Part shown: piece by piece, positions 62,375 through 64,000 of the stretch
How positions within the stretch are numbered: the first letter of the stretch is position 1
Layout: the number at the start of each line of letters is the position of its first letter
Assembly (NCBI RefSeq): GCF_031457955.1
Contig: NZ_JAVDXN010000014.1
Location: 1 to 64,000, forward strand
Length of the DNA: 64,000 nucleotides
DNA from: Mixta sp031457955
GTDB lineage: Bacteria > Pseudomonadota > Gammaproteobacteria > Enterobacterales > Enterobacteriaceae
Direction: 5' to 3'
Position numbers and translations under genes: made by a program
The notes under the pieces: generated by a model
Database searches by the model: none
What the model saw: the letters and a program-made list of their open reading frames with translations, nothing else
What the model was told of the DNA's origin: nothing

Positions 62375-62813
62375 TACACAAAGTGTAAATAGCCCTTTTT
62401 TTCAGTAACTACAGGCTATAAAGCCGTAACTCACTCTGGTATGGTTAGCGATAAATTTATTCATATCAGTTATTTTTTCATAAGCAATTATTCAGGTCAG
62501 GGAAAGAATATTGCTGTCAGATGGCACTCTGCCCGCACGAAAACGGTGGCGATTATTCGCTTACTACATTAGCGACAGGCATGATTTGTCGCCAAAAAAC
62601 GTGCGTTTTGGGTGAGTGTTGCCCGGTAGGCTCCGATGCTATAAGACCCGCGGCATCTGAGCGTTATGCTGCCCACCTTCGGTTTAGGGAGTGAGCCGAA
62701 AACTTAGATGATGACGTTGCGATCGTATGAGCTATCGCTACTGGTCAAGATGTTCATGTCTGTTTCGTCATCACCATTACTATACCAGTTGCAACTAATG
62801 AGGTTCCTTTAAG
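62375..62813. other. Intergenic region between ygaY and mprA
   Basis: 439 bases without a credible gene. E. coli has ygaZ and ygaH in this interval; neither is present. The left half is A+T-rich. The stretch 62620-62700 shows GC-rich inverted pieces but no terminator. The mprA promoter, and probably its autoregulatory site, lies in the right half. Confidence 0.4.
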
Positions 62814-63347
62814 ATGGAAAGTTCGTTTACTCCCATTGAACAGATGCTGAATATTCGTGCTACACGTCATAAAGATTTCCCACTCCAGGAGATCGTGCTG
62901 ACGCGTCTGTGTATGCATATGCAGAGCAAGTTGTTGGATAACCGCAACAAAATGCTGAAAGCTCAGGGGATTAACGAGACACTGTTTATGGCGTTAATTA
63001 CGCTGGACGCGCAGGAAAACCAGAGCATCCAGCCTTCAGAACTGAGCGCCGCGCTGGGTTCCTCCCGTACCAATGCCACGCGCATTGCCGATGAGCTGGA
63101 AAAACGCGGCTGGATTGAACGCCGTGAAAGCGATAACGATCGCCGCTGCCTGCATCTGCATCTGACGGAAAAAGGCAACGCCTTCCTGCATCAGGTGCTT
63201 CCGCCGCAGCATCAGAGCCTGCAATATCTGTGGTCTTCTCTGAGCAACAGCGAAAAAGCGCAGCTGGAAAGCCTGACGCGTAAGTTATTAAGCCGTCTTG
63301 ATCAAATGGATGCAGAGGAAGTTATTTCTTCTCTCTCTCATCAATAG
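62814..63347 (+). CDS. mprA: MprA (EmrR), MarR-family repressor
   Basis: 177 aa. It starts ESSFTPIEQMLNIRATRHKD; the winged helix is QPSELSAALGSSRTNATRIA and ERRESDNDRRCLHLHLTEKG. MprA represses the emrAB pump genes and is released by drug-like compounds such as uncouplers. It is upstream of emrA with a hairpin between. Confidence 0.93.
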   Translation: MESSFTPIEQMLNIRATRHKDFPLQEIVLTRLCMHMQSKLLDNRNKMLKAQGINETLFMALITLDAQENQSIQPSELSAALGSSRTNATRIADELEKRGWIERRESDNDRRCLHLHLTEKGNAFLHQVLPPQHQSLQYLWSSLSNSEKAQLESLTRKLLSRLDQMDAEEVISSLSHQ

Positions 63348-63402
63348 CAATTCCTGCGACACAATCACGCCAAGAAATCGTTATTTTAATCCCCTTTTAT
63401 CC

Positions 63403-63427
63403 ATGCCAGCGCTTTCGCTGGCATTTT
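63403..63427 (+). terminator. Hairpin between mprA and emrA
   Basis: ATGCCAGCG/CGCTGGCAT with CTTT loop, then TTTAGG. The short T-run suggests partial termination before emrA. Confidence 0.6.
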
Positions 63428-63500
63428 AGGCTTGGGACCCTGCGCACATGGAAAGGCGCACCCCGAAACAGGTGTATACGTTGAAAACGTGGAGAAAAGC

Positions 63501-64000
63501 ATGAGTGCGAATGCGGAAACACAACAACCGCAACAGCCAACCAATAAAAAGAAAAAGCGCAAAGGTGCGTTAATTTTTCTGGCTGTTTTGTTTGTTCTGG
63601 TGGGTGTTGCTTATTTGATTTACTGGGCGCTGGTGCTGCGTCATTTTGAAGAGACCGATGATGCCTATGTCGCAGGCAATCAGGTGCAGATTATGTCTCA
63701 GGTGTCCGGTAGCGTGAACAAGATCGGTTTCGACAATACCGACTTTGTGAAAAAAGGCGATGTGCTGGTCACGCTGGATAAAACCGACGCCGAACAGGCG
63801 TTTGAAAAAGCGCAAACCGCCCTGGCCACCAGCGTGCGTCAGACCCATCAGCTGATGATCAACGGTAAACAGTATCAGGCCACGATTCAGCTGCAACAAA
63901 CTGCGCTGGAGCAGGCGCAGGCGGATCTGAAACGCCGCGAGCCGCTGGGCGCGTCTAACCTGATTGGCCGCGAAGAGCTGCAGCACGCACGCGATGCGGT
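63501..64000 (+). CDS. emrA: EmrA, membrane-fusion protein of the EmrAB pump (partial)
   Basis: The first 166 residues lie in the window. A cytoplasmic start rich in Gln and Lys, one membrane helix (GALIFLAVLFVLVGVAYLIY), then the lipoyl-like half (HFEETDDAYVAGNQVQIMSQ, GSVNKIGFDNTDFVKKGDVL) and the first coiled-coil helix. It joins the MFS pump EmrB to TolC. The frame is open at the right edge. GGAG stands ahead of the ATG at 63501. Confidence 0.93.
   Translation, partial: MSANAETQQPQQPTNKKKKRKGALIFLAVLFVLVGVAYLIYWALVLRHFEETDDAYVAGNQVQIMSQVSGSVNKIGFDNTDFVKKGDVLVTLDKTDAEQAFEKAQTALATSVRQTHQLMINGKQYQATIQLQQTALEQAQADLKRREPLGASNLIGREELQHARDA

Overview
The window looks like a chromosomal segment of an Erwiniaceae member (Pantoea/Mixta/Erwinia type; inference). 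The right third follows the enterobacterial backbone order ygaC-ygaM-nrdHIEF-proVWX-ygaY-mprA-emrA. speG, osmC, mdtJI, mmuPM and yehS are also enterobacterial. An isolated HrpF/HrpK-like gene with a hrp-box promoter points to a plant-associated lineage. Most genes are GC-rich; the A+T-rich islands lie at 1-1200, 3220-3800, 15.2-15.6 kb, 25.5-26.9 kb and 47.5-48.6 kb.

1-15.3 kb: a contact-dependent inhibition (CDI) locus read leftward, cdiB-cdiC-cdiA-cdiI. cdiC encodes a HlyC-type lysine acyltransferase. The cdiA frame is broken by a deletion/frameshift just before the VENN-type toxin boundary. Downstream is a graveyard of orphan modules: a 3'-cdiA duplicate with a hydrophobic toxin and a small membrane immunity protein, a decayed second toxin with its own immunity gene, a third VENN-led toxin start that leaves the window, and a symE relic.

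15.6-25.5 kb: mdtJI (spermidine export), a lone RND pump gene, a secreted LEA-like repeat protein, the hrp-box HrpF/HrpK-like gene, an AraC/DUF2000/MFS group, and two YmgB/AriR-like small regulators.

25.5-27 kb: an A+T-rich islet with an apparent two-gene double-glycine bacteriocin (microcin) unit: a 58-aa membrane protein followed by a 91-aa precursor with a GG leader. Also here are a 34-aa membrane peptide gene and a Fur-like site.

27-39.5 kb: a signalling and metabolic block. A FixJ-like regulator converges on a leftward run of isochorismatase-family hydrolase, two XapX proteins, a single-domain receiver and an 1850-aa pseudokinase/ATPase/GAF/PAS/histidine kinase. Diverging from it are an amidohydrolase, an MFS exporter and a chloroperoxidase-like hydrolase.

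39.5-52.2 kb: pirin/LysR pair, an ABM-TSUP-ArsR operon, a siderophore receptor, yehS, osmC, a YodC-like protein, a DUF1493 pair, speG, a lipoprotein, and mmuP-mmuM under MetJ-box repeats.

52.2-64 kb: ygaC, ygaM, the class Ib ribonucleotide reductase operon with paired NrdR-box-like sites, the ProU glycine-betaine transporter, the YgaY MFS protein, and mprA with the start of emrA. No rRNA, tRNA, CRISPR array or transposase was seen.
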